From: JAHBNG01 sp039028975
GTDB taxonomy: Bacteria; Chloroflexota; Anaerolineae; Caldilineales; Caldilineaceae
Assembly (NCBI GenBank): GCA_039028975.1
Contig: JBCCHB010000060.1
Location: forward strand, 1 to 64,000
Length of the DNA stretch: 64,000 nucleotides
Direction: 5' to 3'
In this document: in pieces, positions 16,100 through 25,209 of the stretch
Numbering within the stretch: the first letter of the stretch is position 1
Layout: the number at the start of each line of letters is the position of its first letter
Made by a program: the position numbers and the translations under genes
The notes under the pieces: model-generated
What the model was told of the DNA's origin: nothing
Databases searched by the model: none
What the model saw: only the letters and a program-made list of their open reading frames with translations

Positions 16100-18331
16100 A
16101 TGGAAACAATTGGTGTATTAACAAGTGGTGGTGATGCACCCGGTATGAACGCAGCCGTCCGTGCGGTGGTACGGCGCGGGTTAGAATTGGGCATCAACGT
16201 TTATGCAATCTACGAAGGGTATCTTGGCATCATCCACGGCGGAGACTGGATCAAAGAGATGGATTGGAGTTCCGTGGGAGGCATCTTGCACAAAGGCGGA
16301 ACCATTATCGGCTCTGCTCGCTGTCAAGAATTTCGCACCCGCGAAGGACGCCAAAAAGCGGTCATGAATCTGGTTGAACGAGGTATTGAGGGCTTGGTCA
16401 TCATCGGCGGTGACGGTAGCCTAACCGGTGCCAATGTGCTTCGGCAAGAGTGGAGCAGCCATTTGGATGAATTAGTAGAAAGTGGAAAGGTTACCAAGCA
16501 GCAAGCAAAAAAGCATCAATTCATCGGGATTACTGGTCTAGTTGGCTCCATTGACAATGATATGTTCGGAACTGATATGACTATCGGTGCCGACACAGCC
16601 CTGCACCGCATTACAGATGCGGTTGACGCCATTGGCAGCACCGCGGCCAGTCATCAGCGTGCATTTGTCATTGAAGTGATGGGGCGCAACGCAGGCTATC
16701 TGGCTATGATGAGTGCATTAGCTAGTGGGGCCGACTGGGTGCTCATCCCCGAGAGTCCGCCCGACCTGGATGAGTGGGAAGCCAAAATGTGCGAAGTCCT
16801 ACGGAGCGGTCGAGATAGTGGCCGTCGAGATAGCATTGTCATTGTGGCTGAAGGGGCCGTCGATCAGCGGGGAAATCCCATTACCTGCGGTCAAGTGAAG
16901 CAGATTTTAGAAGAACGGCTGGGGGAAGATACAAGAGTGACCATATTGGGCCATGTGCAGAGGGGAGGCTCCCCCAGCGCCTTTGATCGCAACCTCAGTA
17001 CCTTGCTAGGTGTTGAGGCAGTGGATAAGCTTTTGACCCTTACTGCTGACAGCCCCTCCCTTTTACTTGGCATTCAGGGAAACCGTATCGTCGCCAATCC
17101 GCTGATGGAGTGTGTAGCCAAAACCCATGCTGTAAATGAGGCAATTACGAACCTGAATTTTGAGCGAGCCATGGAATTGCGAGGACGAAACTTTAGCGAA
17201 GCATTCCGCGCGCTTCGGACCTTGGTTCGCGCTGTGCCCCATGATCCTGTTCCGGGGAAGCGGCGGTTACGCTTGGCTATCTTGAACGCAGGTGCTCCTT
17301 CGCCTGGCATGAATACGGCTGTTCGGGCTGCTGTGCGAATTGGCCTTGATAAAGGACACCATATGTTCACCGTGCGAGATGGTTTTAAAGGACTGCGAGA
17401 TGGGCAGATCGAAGAATTTGATTGGATGAGCGTCAATGGATGGGCCGCCATGGGCGGCTCTGAGCTAGGCACCAATCGAACGATACCTGAGAAGAGCGAT
17501 TTCTATGCCATTGCCCGCAACATTGAGGAATTTAATATAGAGGGGCTGCTGGTCATCGGTGGTTGGTCTGCTTATGATGCTGCTGTCAGCATCTATAAGC
17601 AGCGTCCGAATTTCCCCGCCTTTGAGATTCCGCTTGTCTGTTTGCCTGCCAGCATCAACAATAACTTGCCCGGTACCGAACTCTGCGTTGGAGCGGATAC
17701 CGCGCTCAATTGTATTGTGGAAGCTGTAGACAAGATTAAGCAATCGGCTGTGGCTTCTAACCGATGTTTTATTGTGGAGGTAATGGGGCGGTATTGCGGC
17801 TACTTAGCTTTAATGAGCGCCCTGGCCAGCGGTGCCGAACGGGTCTACTTACATGAAGAGGGCGTTACGTTGAAAGATCTACAGCGAGATGTTGACTTGC
17901 TTGTCGAAGGCTTCAGCCATGGAAAGCGTCTGGGGGTGATGATTCGGAATGAGAATGCCAACGATATCTATGATACGAATTTTATTCGCCGTCTTTTAGA
18001 AGAGGAGGGAGGTGATCTCTTTGAGGTTCGCCAATCTATTTTGGGGCATCTCCAACAAGGAGGTGATCCGAGTCCCTTTGATCGCGTGCTGGCTACTCGG
18101 TATGCTGTTCGCTCTATTAACTTTTTAGAAGAGCAAGCCACTCGTTCTTCGTCTGCTGCAGCTAGTATAGGGATGTCGGAAGGCGGTTTTCAGTTCTCAT
18201 CTTTTGATAGCCTACTCTCCCAATATGACACTCAGTTTCAGCGTCCTCAAGAGCAATGGTGGATGTCTCTGCGCCCCATTGTTAGAATGTTAGCCCAGCC
18301 TAACGCCAAATATTTTGCTCAAAACCAGTAG
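16100..18331 (+). CDS. Tandem two-domain 6-phosphofructokinase
   Basis: This 743-aa protein is made of two PFK domains (about 1-370 and 388-735) and would phosphorylate fructose 6-phosphate in glycolysis. The first domain is intact: GGDAPGMN near the N-terminus, ATP site GGDGS (103-107), catalytic GSIDND (149-154) and GHVQRGG. In the second domain these become GGWS (487-490) and ASINNN (517-522), so the base Asp is Asn and the ATP loop is lost. It is probably a regulatory half, as in eukaryotic PFKs. ATG 16100 is preferred over 16010 because AGAAAGG lies nine bases before it and the fold begins there. Confidence 0.9.
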   Translation: METIGVLTSGGDAPGMNAAVRAVVRRGLELGINVYAIYEGYLGIIHGGDWIKEMDWSSVGGILHKGGTIIGSARCQEFRTREGRQKAVMNLVERGIEGLVIIGGDGSLTGANVLRQEWSSHLDELVESGKVTKQQAKKHQFIGITGLVGSIDNDMFGTDMTIGADTALHRITDAVDAIGSTAASHQRAFVIEVMGRNAGYLAMMSALASGADWVLIPESPPDLDEWEAKMCEVLRSGRDSGRRDSIVIVAEGAVDQRGNPITCGQVKQILEERLGEDTRVTILGHVQRGGSPSAFDRNLSTLLGVEAVDKLLTLTADSPSLLLGIQGNRIVANPLMECVAKTHAVNEAITNLNFERAMELRGRNFSEAFRALRTLVRAVPHDPVPGKRRLRLAILNAGAPSPGMNTAVRAAVRIGLDKGHHMFTVRDGFKGLRDGQIEEFDWMSVNGWAAMGGSELGTNRTIPEKSDFYAIARNIEEFNIEGLLVIGGWSAYDAAVSIYKQRPNFPAFEIPLVCLPASINNNLPGTELCVGADTALNCIVEAVDKIKQSAVASNRCFIVEVMGRYCGYLALMSALASGAERVYLHEEGVTLKDLQRDVDLLVEGFSHGKRLGVMIRNENANDIYDTNFIRRLLEEEGGDLFEVRQSILGHLQQGGDPSPFDRVLATRYAVRSINFLEEQATRSSSAAASIGMSEGGFQFSSFDSLLSQYDTQFQRPQEQWWMSLRPIVRMLAQPNAKYFAQNQ

Positions 18332-18805
18332 GCTGAATTTAGATACTGAAATCTGGCAATAGCGTGAAAGTCACCCCCAACCTTCCAGGGAGTACGCCGC
18401 GTGCAGGTCTAGCCATAGGTGCAATTTTTGCGGAACTGCGAAATTTGATATAGAGATTAGATATGTTGTACTCAGCCGCGTGCTGTGCTATTATCATTGC
18501 GACTGGAATAGTGACTGAATGATTATTCCGTAAACCGCAACCACTCAACAATCCAGCGCAACGGCTACGAACACAACTAAGTGATCTATCAGTCAGGCGG
18601 AAAACGTACACGGAAGCGTATCGGATTCGGGTCTGACAACAACCTGATTATGATTCAAGTCCTATCTATATTTCTCCCATTTCGAGTCAGAAAAGGCATC
18701 CATTTTGTATATGCCAAGTCTCAAAACGCGATTCTAGTCATCTTTGACTATCCCTTGCAGAATGTCTTTGGGCAGAGCCCCTTTGAGCAGAGATGGCCTA
18801 CAGGG
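18332..18805. other. Intergenic region without recognised gene
   Basis: An open frame runs from 18581 into the LysM gene, but its upstream part has no conserved features and precedes the lipoprotein signal. No strong terminator was found after the PFK gene, and no RNA gene was seen. Confidence 0.4.
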
Positions 18806-19840
18806 ATGGTTCGAAGAGCGTTTGTGCTGATAGCACTTCTTTGTTTACTTGTTTCCTGTACCAGAAATCGGCCAACACCAGAAGCGATTACGCTGCCCAC
18901 GCCTTCCTTGTCAACAGACAATCCAGTTATCAGCAATCAGCCGCCAGATAGTAATACAGAGAACGTGGCGCCAGATAACCAAACGGTTGTTGTGCCAGAA
19001 CAATCGCCGGCCCAAGCAAATCCCCAACCCACAGCTCAACCAGTTGTACCAGCCGTAACGCCTGCGCCCGCGAATGAAGGGAATAGAGTAATTCTATACA
19101 CGGTACAAAGTGGTGATACAGTTGCTTCGATTGCCACCAAATATGGAATCACTCCCCAAACTCTTCGTGAACTTAACCTGCTGGAGAATAACTATCTGCA
19201 GGCTGGACGATTGCTGCGCGTACCTTTACTTGATGGATATACCGAAGATGGGTACCCAACCCCAACTCCGGAACCCTTTATTCATGTTGTTCAGTCTGGT
19301 GAAACCCTCTTTGGCATTGCTGCCCAATATGGCGTTGAAGCCACTGCATTGGTTGCCGCCAACAATATTACGGACCAAAATGGCCTAACCATTGGCCGAA
19401 GGTTGAAGATTCCTGGTTATACAGCATCACCTAACTCAAGTAGTAGTAGTAGTGATGCTGCTGCGCCATCTACCACCCAAGATGGCACAACTGGTGCGAC
19501 GGCAGGTGGCTTCCAGGTTGTTCACGTTGTTAAGCCGGGTGAAGGGCTATACGCTATTGCAGTACAGTATGACGTTTCGGCTGATGCGATTGCTTCGGCC
19601 AACAACATTCAAAACTACGAACTATTGCGAGTGGGGCAGCGCCTCTTTATCCCAGGGGTTACGTTGAACGTTGTGCCATCGGCTCCCAACCAACAAATCC
19701 ATGTTGTACAGGCTGGCGAGGGGCTCTTGCAAATTGCTGTAACCTATGGCGTCTCTGCACAAGCCATTGCAGAACTAAACAACCTAGCGGACTCGGACCT
19801 AATTTATCCAGGCCAACATCTCCTCATTCCAGGAGAGTAA
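18806..19840 (+). CDS. Lipoprotein with four LysM domains
   Basis: This 344-aa protein starts MVRRAFVLIALLCLLVSC, a lipoprotein signal peptide with lipobox LVSC. A Pro/Gln/Thr-rich linker (residues 20-95) leads to four LysM domains, opening YTVQSGDTVASIA, HVVQSGETLFGIA, HVVKPGEGLYAIA and HVVQAGEGLLQIA. Ser-rich linkers separate some of them. LysM domains bind peptidoglycan or chitin-like glycans, so the protein is probably anchored to the membrane and tethered to the wall. There is no catalytic domain. The ATG at 18806 is chosen because it gives the complete signal peptide. Confidence 0.88.
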   Translation: MVRRAFVLIALLCLLVSCTRNRPTPEAITLPTPSLSTDNPVISNQPPDSNTENVAPDNQTVVVPEQSPAQANPQPTAQPVVPAVTPAPANEGNRVILYTVQSGDTVASIATKYGITPQTLRELNLLENNYLQAGRLLRVPLLDGYTEDGYPTPTPEPFIHVVQSGETLFGIAAQYGVEATALVAANNITDQNGLTIGRRLKIPGYTASPNSSSSSSDAAAPSTTQDGTTGATAGGFQVVHVVKPGEGLYAIAVQYDVSADAIASANNIQNYELLRVGQRLFIPGVTLNVVPSAPNQQIHVVQAGEGLLQIAVTYGVSAQAIAELNNLADSDLIYPGQHLLIPGE

Positions 19841-19956
19841 GGCCCCAATGTCATTTACGACCTTGTTCATCGTTTCGTCCGCAATGTGATTCGACCCCTG
19901 ATTAATTTTTTGTATGGTGACTCCAGACTAAGGACTTTGGACTAAACAACGATTCT

Positions 19957-20643
19957 ATGGAAACCCAACCTGATTTGCCTTCAGCTAACGCATCCCAATC
20001 ACCTGCACCTCAGCCAGAATCACCACTATTTCGCTACGTGGAAGAGATTCGGGAATCGTTAGATGAGATTAACAGCGTGCGTGATCAAACGCTTCAGCGG
20101 AGCCGACAGCTGATTCGCACCTGTGCCCACACCATCCGTGCTATACACCGCCATGAGTGGACAGACGCCGAAGCCTTGCTAACCCAAGCCAGTACTGCCG
20201 CCAAAGAGATGGTCACTGCACTAGCTGATTTCCCCACAGTCTACCATACAGGGTATACGCAAGATGCCCTGAAAGAATTGGTAGAGGCCAATCTAGTCTA
20301 TGCCGTTTCGCAGAAGAAAATGCCACCATCGCCATCTGATATTGGCGTCGTTGGTTCCACCTATCTCAAAGGAATGAGCGAGGCAGCCACTGAAATGCGT
20401 CGCTTTATCTTGGATCTGATGCGCCGCGGAGAAGTGACAGAAGCAGAATCATATCTAGAATTTATGGATGAAGTCTACAGCCTTCTTGTTACGGTAGACT
20501 TTCCGGACGCGGTGACTAATGGGTTACGACGGCAGACAGATGTGTTGCGTACTGTGCTTGAACGTACCCGAGGTGATCTCACCATGGGTATTCGACAGGA
20601 AGAGATGAAGGCAGCCTTAAAGCGTTTTGAAGATGGCCTCTAA
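19957..20643 (+). CDS. Translin-family protein
   Basis: This 228-aa all-helical protein resembles archaeal and bacterial translins. Family blocks visible are TGYTQDALKELVEANLVYA (about 100-118), SEAATEMRRFILDLMRRGE, and near the C-terminus VDFPDAV, GLRRQTDVLRTVLERTRG and LTMGIRQ. Eukaryotic translin binds single-stranded nucleic acid and with TRAX forms the C3PO ribonuclease. Several Glu/Asp in the corresponding helices are present, but catalytic competence cannot be judged. It overlaps the next gene by 11 bases. A role in RNA processing or tRNA/siRNA-like fragment turnover is inference. Confidence 0.75.
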   Translation: METQPDLPSANASQSPAPQPESPLFRYVEEIRESLDEINSVRDQTLQRSRQLIRTCAHTIRAIHRHEWTDAEALLTQASTAAKEMVTALADFPTVYHTGYTQDALKELVEANLVYAVSQKKMPPSPSDIGVVGSTYLKGMSEAATEMRRFILDLMRRGEVTEAESYLEFMDEVYSLLVTVDFPDAVTNGLRRQTDVLRTVLERTRGDLTMGIRQEEMKAALKRFEDGL

Positions 20644-20881
20644 AGATCGTTCCCTCGTACGGGCTAGCGACATCGGTACATGGACGTTCTGTCATCGGGC
20701 TTGGTGGCTGGCGCATGTTCAGAAAGTCCCCCATCAGAACCCCGACCAATTGGCTCGTGGCGATCAGATGCATAGTCAGCACGGTCGTATGGTGGCCATG
20801 ACACCCATCGTTGGACGTCTAGGCGTTCTGTTGCTTGGTTTGGGTATTCTTCTCGTTTTAATTCTTATTATTTGGTATTGA
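20633..20881 (+). CDS. Cas4-like N-terminal stub with C-terminal membrane helix
   Basis: The 82-aa product begins with a segment (RASDIGTWTFCHRAWWLAH, then LARGDQMHSQHG) that resembles the start of Cas4/PD-(D/E)XK nucleases, where a Cys and the G-x-x-x-H motif are typical. The nuclease core is absent. The second half is one membrane helix (about 57-80) ending at the C-terminus. ATG at 20633 is preferred over TTG 20627. It overlaps the translin gene and precedes the next gene by nine bases, so the three genes are an operon. It may be a membrane adaptor. Confidence 0.65.
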   Translation: MASKDRSLVRASDIGTWTFCHRAWWLAHVQKVPHQNPDQLARGDQMHSQHGRMVAMTPIVGRLGVLLLGLGILLVLILIIWY

Positions 20882-20890
20882 TCTATTGGC

Positions 20891-23092
20891 ATGGCTCTTC
20901 GAGAATCCCTGGCTCAATCAGCCATTGATTGTCTACACTTTTCATCGGATCACCGCTCACCTGAATCAGAAGGAGAGTCGGCTTCTCGTCATGCCATACG
21001 GGGCGTTATCGGGCCAGATTCATGGCTATTGCAGCAGTGCTGGCATGCCTTAGCGGACAAGGGGCATGGCATCGAGGCACTCTCTGTTGCCTCACTATTA
21101 GAGGTGAGACAGCCCTTGGCTCCTATCCAAGCCATATATCGATTGGGCAAGCAATCAGCCCAACATCCTCACTTGGCCCCTCTTATTCAGGCCGAACTCC
21201 TCCACACCCGAGAACAACTCTTTGGACACCATCTCTTTGCAGAATCGAGCCATCAGATCGACCATCTTCTCTATGCCGGTGCAGCCGCAGCCTCGATCGG
21301 CGATTATCAATTCGCTATTTCGTGTCTGGAAAGATTAGATCAAGAGGCAAAAGCATGGGATCGAGTCTTTATCCACCCAGAGCTACGCCAGATTTTAGCA
21401 GAAGCCGTCGCCGGTGTTGGATTGACGCCACTAACCAATCATCTAATTGACAAGGCCATCCTCTTTTTTAGCGATTCAGGGGCACAATTTTTGCAGCAGA
21501 TTGCAGTATCCACCCAAGAAATTAAGAGCGTAAAAGGGAAACATATTTTGAATCGCTGCGTACTTGCCATGCAGCGGGCCGTGTTGGGGAGCCTCCACAG
21601 TCGCAAAGTTGCTGCATCCATCTTTGCCCAGGCTGGCCAAGTTGATGAAGTGCTCACACAAGTACGAACCATTGCTACCATTCAGGATGCTCACCGCGAG
21701 ACCAACGCCATGCTCAACCAAAGAGGCAGCAGCGTGAGCCAGCCAGAACCGCGTCTTGACATTCAGAGCAGCGGCACCTATAACGAAACAGTCAAGATCT
21801 CCGAGATTGCAACGGCAACCGCTTCCCAGCGCAGCCGAGCCTTTCCTGTCTATAGAGCCGCCACATCGCTTCATAGCGATAGTTCGGTTATTCGACAGAT
21901 ATCGCGCACATCAGCAGATGCGGACGTTGATTTTCTTGTGTATACGCTCAAAAGCGCGGTGGAGTCACTAGACCTATCCCAGATAAGTGATGATAAGCGA
22001 CGCATTCTGATCAATCAGTTGGCTGCCCTGGGCATTATGAGTGATGGTTGGACTGGAGCGGGTGCTACGGCTGCCTTACTTAAACTTGGTGGCATTCAAG
22101 AAGCCATTGCCGTAATTGAGCAGACTAATCCAACCGATCCGACAAAAGTAGAAGGGATTCTGGCGTTGGTTCGTGGCTTGTTGGAGGTGGGAGATGTGGA
22201 AACTGCCCAAGCTCAATCTCGTTTGGCACTTAGCTGGGCCGAGGGGTTGATTGAACAGGCTCCAGGGAGAACGTTGCGCTGGGACTTGGCGACTCTGTAC
22301 TTGGAGCACAATCTACCCGAAATTGCTCTACAAATTCTAGAGCGAGAAGAGCCAAACAAAGGCGAGTGGCGCCATACGATTCACCGATTCGTGACGGGGC
22401 GTTGGTTTGGTGATGAATTTTCAGATGAACAACTCCAGACCGACCGCCTTCGCTTGGCTGCGCATCTGAAACAGATGATAGCGATCGATATGGAGCCATA
22501 TGAGAGGCAAGCCAATGAGAACCCGAGCGCAAATGAGAATGGTCCAGAATCGCAATCAAGCGAGCCAGATGCTTCTACAATGCAGAGCGCTCTTACCTAT
22601 TCGGACGTGCCACTTCCACCGGATGTAGACAAACTGGTGCGCGAATTAAGCGGCTGGGCAAGCCACATTTTGGACGGTGAAGCGCTTATCTCCTTCTATA
22701 TAAATAGCCTTCTTCTTCCGCTTGTTGAGGCTGGAAAGTTCCGCTATGCGTGGGGTCTTTTGCCCTATATCAAAGAGGCACTACTGAGACTACAAAGCAA
22801 CAAGATGGCCGCCCGTATTAACCAGGTTGGCCAACCACTGGCGGCTCAAATCTCCCAAATCATTTCAGAGGAAGATGAGGAAGCGACTGGCAGCCCTGTT
22901 GAAACCATGCAATTCTACTTTGCAGACTTTCTTATTGACCTTTGGCATCATTGCAGCGCTCGCGGCATCTGGCCAACCATCTATGCCATTGAGGGGTCGC
23001 TTAGCTCAGTGATTACCCTTATTGGCCCTGAGACGATAGTCGAAATCGCTCAATCCGTTTCAGAAGAGAGCGCTCTTTGGGAACGAGGGTAA
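20891..23092 (+). CDS. Large helical-repeat protein of the translin operon
   Basis: This 733-aa protein is predicted almost entirely helical. TPR/HEAT-like units are suggested, for example GIQEAIAVIEQTNPTDPTKVEGILALVRGL and DVETAQAQSRLALSWAEGL around residues 395-450. A disordered acidic linker (about 540-570) separates the last third. No catalytic motif or membrane segment was recognised. It starts nine bases after the Cas4-like stub, so it is probably a scaffold partner of that operon. Confidence 0.65.
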   Translation: MALRESLAQSAIDCLHFSSDHRSPESEGESASRHAIRGVIGPDSWLLQQCWHALADKGHGIEALSVASLLEVRQPLAPIQAIYRLGKQSAQHPHLAPLIQAELLHTREQLFGHHLFAESSHQIDHLLYAGAAAASIGDYQFAISCLERLDQEAKAWDRVFIHPELRQILAEAVAGVGLTPLTNHLIDKAILFFSDSGAQFLQQIAVSTQEIKSVKGKHILNRCVLAMQRAVLGSLHSRKVAASIFAQAGQVDEVLTQVRTIATIQDAHRETNAMLNQRGSSVSQPEPRLDIQSSGTYNETVKISEIATATASQRSRAFPVYRAATSLHSDSSVIRQISRTSADADVDFLVYTLKSAVESLDLSQISDDKRRILINQLAALGIMSDGWTGAGATAALLKLGGIQEAIAVIEQTNPTDPTKVEGILALVRGLLEVGDVETAQAQSRLALSWAEGLIEQAPGRTLRWDLATLYLEHNLPEIALQILEREEPNKGEWRHTIHRFVTGRWFGDEFSDEQLQTDRLRLAAHLKQMIAIDMEPYERQANENPSANENGPESQSSEPDASTMQSALTYSDVPLPPDVDKLVRELSGWASHILDGEALISFYINSLLLPLVEAGKFRYAWGLLPYIKEALLRLQSNKMAARINQVGQPLAAQISQIISEEDEEATGSPVETMQFYFADFLIDLWHHCSARGIWPTIYAIEGSLSSVITLIGPETIVEIAQSVSEESALWERG

Positions 23093-23096
23093 TACA

Positions 23097-23134
23097 GTAA
23101 TCATCTGACCGACCACCGACCACCGACCACCAAC
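23097..23134. repeat. CACCGAC heptamer repeat
   Basis: Three to four units (GACCGAC, then CACCGAC twice, then CACCAAC) fill the gap between convergent genes. It belongs to the same heptamer group as 28229-28320 and 31667-31770. Confidence 0.6.
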
Positions 23135-24481
23135 TCATGCTGGAACAGGAAACTCACGTATCAGCTCTAATACCTCGCCCCGAGTACGAGCCTGTAACGC
23201 CTGATTCCAGGGTTCTTTGGCTATCGCCGCAATCCAGCGCCCGATCTGCTTGAACTCTGCTTCTTTTAGACCGCGTGTCGTTGCCGCTGGTGTACCCAAA
23301 CGAATACCACTGGTGACCAAGGCTGGTCGTGGATCGTAAGGTATCATATTCTTGTTACAGTGGAGATTGGCACTGTCTAGGGCAACCTCTACTGCTTTGC
23401 CGGTAATCTCCTCTGGATTCCCCTCGCGATTCAGGCCATCCAAATCAACCAACAGTAAGTGATTATCGGTACCTCCGCTAACGATCCGCAACCCCTCATC
23501 TGTTAATGTACTGGCTAGCACTTTGGCATTGTCGAGAACTTGTTGCTGATAGCGCGCAAAGTCAGGTTTGAGGGCTTCACCAAGTCCCACGGCTTTCCCT
23601 GCTATCATATGCATTAGGGGGCCCCCTTGAGTTCCCGGGAAAACGGCCCGATCAATCTTCTTCGCCAACGCTTTTTTGCAGAGAATCATGCCACCCCGAG
23701 CAGCTCGTAGGGTCTTATGGGTGGTAGTGGTTACAATATCGCAATAGGGAACTGGATCCGGATGTAGTTTGGCAGCGACCAAGCCAGCAATATGGGCCAT
23801 ATCCATCATCAGCAATGCGTCGACCTGGTCTGCGATTTCGCGTAGTCGTACAAAGTCAAAGAATCTGGGATAGGCACTTGCACCGGCTAAGATCAATTTA
23901 GGGCGCAGCTCTTTGGCCATGCGTTCTACTTGATTGTAGTCAATGCATTCCGTCTCTGGATCCAAACCATAGTGCTGAAAATCATAGAGCTTTCCTGAAC
24001 TGTTTAGGTGAAACCCATGGCTGAGGTGACCACCATGATCCAACTTTAGGCCCAGAACCTTATCTCCTGGTTTGAGCAAGGCTAGATAAACGGCCTCATT
24101 GGCTTGGGCACCTGAGTGAGGCTGCACATTGGCATGATCGGCACCGAATAGCTCTAACGCACGTTCAATCGCAATCCGTTCTGCGATATCGACAAATTCA
24201 CAGCCACCGTAGTAGCGCTTCCCTGCGTATCCTTCAGCATACTTATTGGTTAGTACACTACCCATAGCGGCTATCACTGCTGGCGAGACATAGTTTTCGC
24301 TGGCTATCAGCTCCACCCCAACAAATTGACGCTGTCGTTCCAGTTCAATGGCATCAAAGACATCTGGATCCGCCTCGGCCAAAATTTTACGCGGATCGGG
24401 AGCTTCTGTCCATGCCGGTAGCTCATCAATGGACGGATGATTGCTTCCATTGATTGAATAAGATTCGGCTGTTGTGAGCAT
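23135..24481 (-). CDS. glyA: Serine hydroxymethyltransferase
   Basis: This PLP enzyme interconverts serine and glycine with tetrahydrofolate, supplying one-carbon units in the cytoplasm. Clear blocks are ELIASENYVS, NKYAEGYAGKRYYGG, the PLP-lysine block TTTTHKTLRA and GTQGGPLMH. At about 448 aa the length is typical, with an extra N-terminal extension of about 20-25 residues (SINGSNHPSIDELP). The ATG at 24481 is chosen over the GTG at 24490 because AGAGGAAG lies at proper distance only from the ATG. Monocistronic, convergent with the translin operon. Confidence 0.95.
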   Translation of the reverse strand: MLTTAESYSINGSNHPSIDELPAWTEAPDPRKILAEADPDVFDAIELERQRQFVGVELIASENYVSPAVIAAMGSVLTNKYAEGYAGKRYYGGCEFVDIAERIAIERALELFGADHANVQPHSGAQANEAVYLALLKPGDKVLGLKLDHGGHLSHGFHLNSSGKLYDFQHYGLDPETECIDYNQVERMAKELRPKLILAGASAYPRFFDFVRLREIADQVDALLMMDMAHIAGLVAAKLHPDPVPYCDIVTTTTHKTLRAARGGMILCKKALAKKIDRAVFPGTQGGPLMHMIAGKAVGLGEALKPDFARYQQQVLDNAKVLASTLTDEGLRIVSGGTDNHLLLVDLDGLNREGNPEEITGKAVEVALDSANLHCNKNMIPYDPRPALVTSGIRLGTPAATTRGLKEAEFKQIGRWIAAIAKEPWNQALQARTRGEVLELIREFPVPA

Positions 24482-24546
24482 ATATATCACTTCCTCTTAA
24501 TTAATTCTCATTCCTATACTCATCTCCGTTGCAAACCGTAGTGATT

Positions 24547-24662
24547 CAACCGGATCTCACGAGGTTGACAGAAAAAATGAACAGGGATTAGCCAGATTTC
24601 TAAGAGTAGAAGAGAGAAATCTTCGTACTCTTTAAAATCCTTGTTCAGTAAAGTTGTCAACC
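24547..24662. repeat. Long imperfect hairpin upstream of glyA
   Basis: GGTTGACA (24563-24570) pairs with TGTCAACC near 24655-24662, and TGAACAGGGATT pairs with AATCCTTGTTCA inside it, giving a stem of about 20 bp around a roughly 50-base insert. The left end (24547-24570) is a dispersed 24-base repeat with 21 matches at 40856-40879. It lies upstream of glyA; it could be an RNA leader or simply a mobile repeat. Confidence 0.45.
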
Positions 24663-24682
24663 ACATGAAATCCTAAAAAGCC

Positions 24683-24760
24683 ACCGTAGTTTGGTCTTAT
24701 TGGTAGAGTAAAGGAAAACTACGGTTTTGAGAGCAACCGCAGTATAAATTTATGATTGCT
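24683..24760 (+). repeat. Dispersed structured repeat, copy 1
   Basis: Stem ACCGTAGTTT (24683-24692) pairs with AAACTACGGT (24716-24725). The loop begins GGTCT and contains GGTAGAG, followed by a 3' part with GCAGTATA and ATTGCTAGG. Copies on the other strand at 42419-42470 and the same strand at 49829-49880 keep the pairing with different bases. Confidence 0.7.
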
Positions 24761-24789
24761 AGGGCAGCGTTTGACAAGTTATGATACTT

Positions 24790-24893
24790 TAGGCCCCCAT
24801 CCCGGGTACCCTCTGGGTGCCTTCCCCCGCTTTGGGGTAAGGGAGCTAATCTCCCCTCTCCCAGCCTGGGAGAGGGGCCAGGGGTGAGGGCGG
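24790..24893. repeat. Widespread GGGGTGAGGG-type repeat
   Basis: The block around CTCTCCCAGCCTGGGAGAGG and CCAGGGGTGAGGG is a palindromic, GC-rich element found in many unrelated bacterial genomes. Its minus-strand translation gives the familiar spurious peptide ALTPGPSPRLGEG. I treat it as a non-coding repeat, not a gene. Confidence 0.65.
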
Positions 24894-24935
24894 AAAACAT
24901 CAATTTCTAATGGTTCAAGATTCACCATACAATGC

Positions 24936-24978
24936 ACTCGGGCAGTTCGTACCTAATCTGGGGTCGAACTGCCCGAGT
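24936..24978. repeat. Perfect 14-bp hairpin
   Basis: ACTCGGGCAGTTCG (24936-24949) is complementary to CGAACTGCCCGAGT (24965-24978) around a 15-base loop. No T-run follows directly, so a simple intrinsic terminator is unlikely. It lies in a 700-base gene-free stretch between glyA and the next gene. Confidence 0.6.
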
Positions 24979-25209
24979 TCAAATTATCATTCTTTCTCGA
25001 TTTCGTCAAAGAGAAAGTTGAAGCATATTCGGTCTGCAGTGTATCCTGTGATAAAATATCTGATTTGTGATCAATGAATCAATCGTAAATGTAAACCAGG
25101 AATGGGCCATAAATAATACGCGCGTTTCGCCCGGGTGTCACCCCGTCAAATGAACAAATTATTTAATTCTCGTTCCGAAAAATATAAATGAACGAAAAAT
25201 ATACGCCGT

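Noticed and set aside
20633..20881. Active Cas4 nuclease and a CRISPR-Cas locus
   Set aside because: The nuclease core is missing, and no cas genes or arrays are nearby.
24697..24903. Minus-strand frame with ALTPGPSP
   Set aside because: It is the translation of a very common palindromic repeat and not a gene.
24936..24978. tRNA or intrinsic terminator
   Set aside because: It is a single hairpin with no cloverleaf and no T-run.
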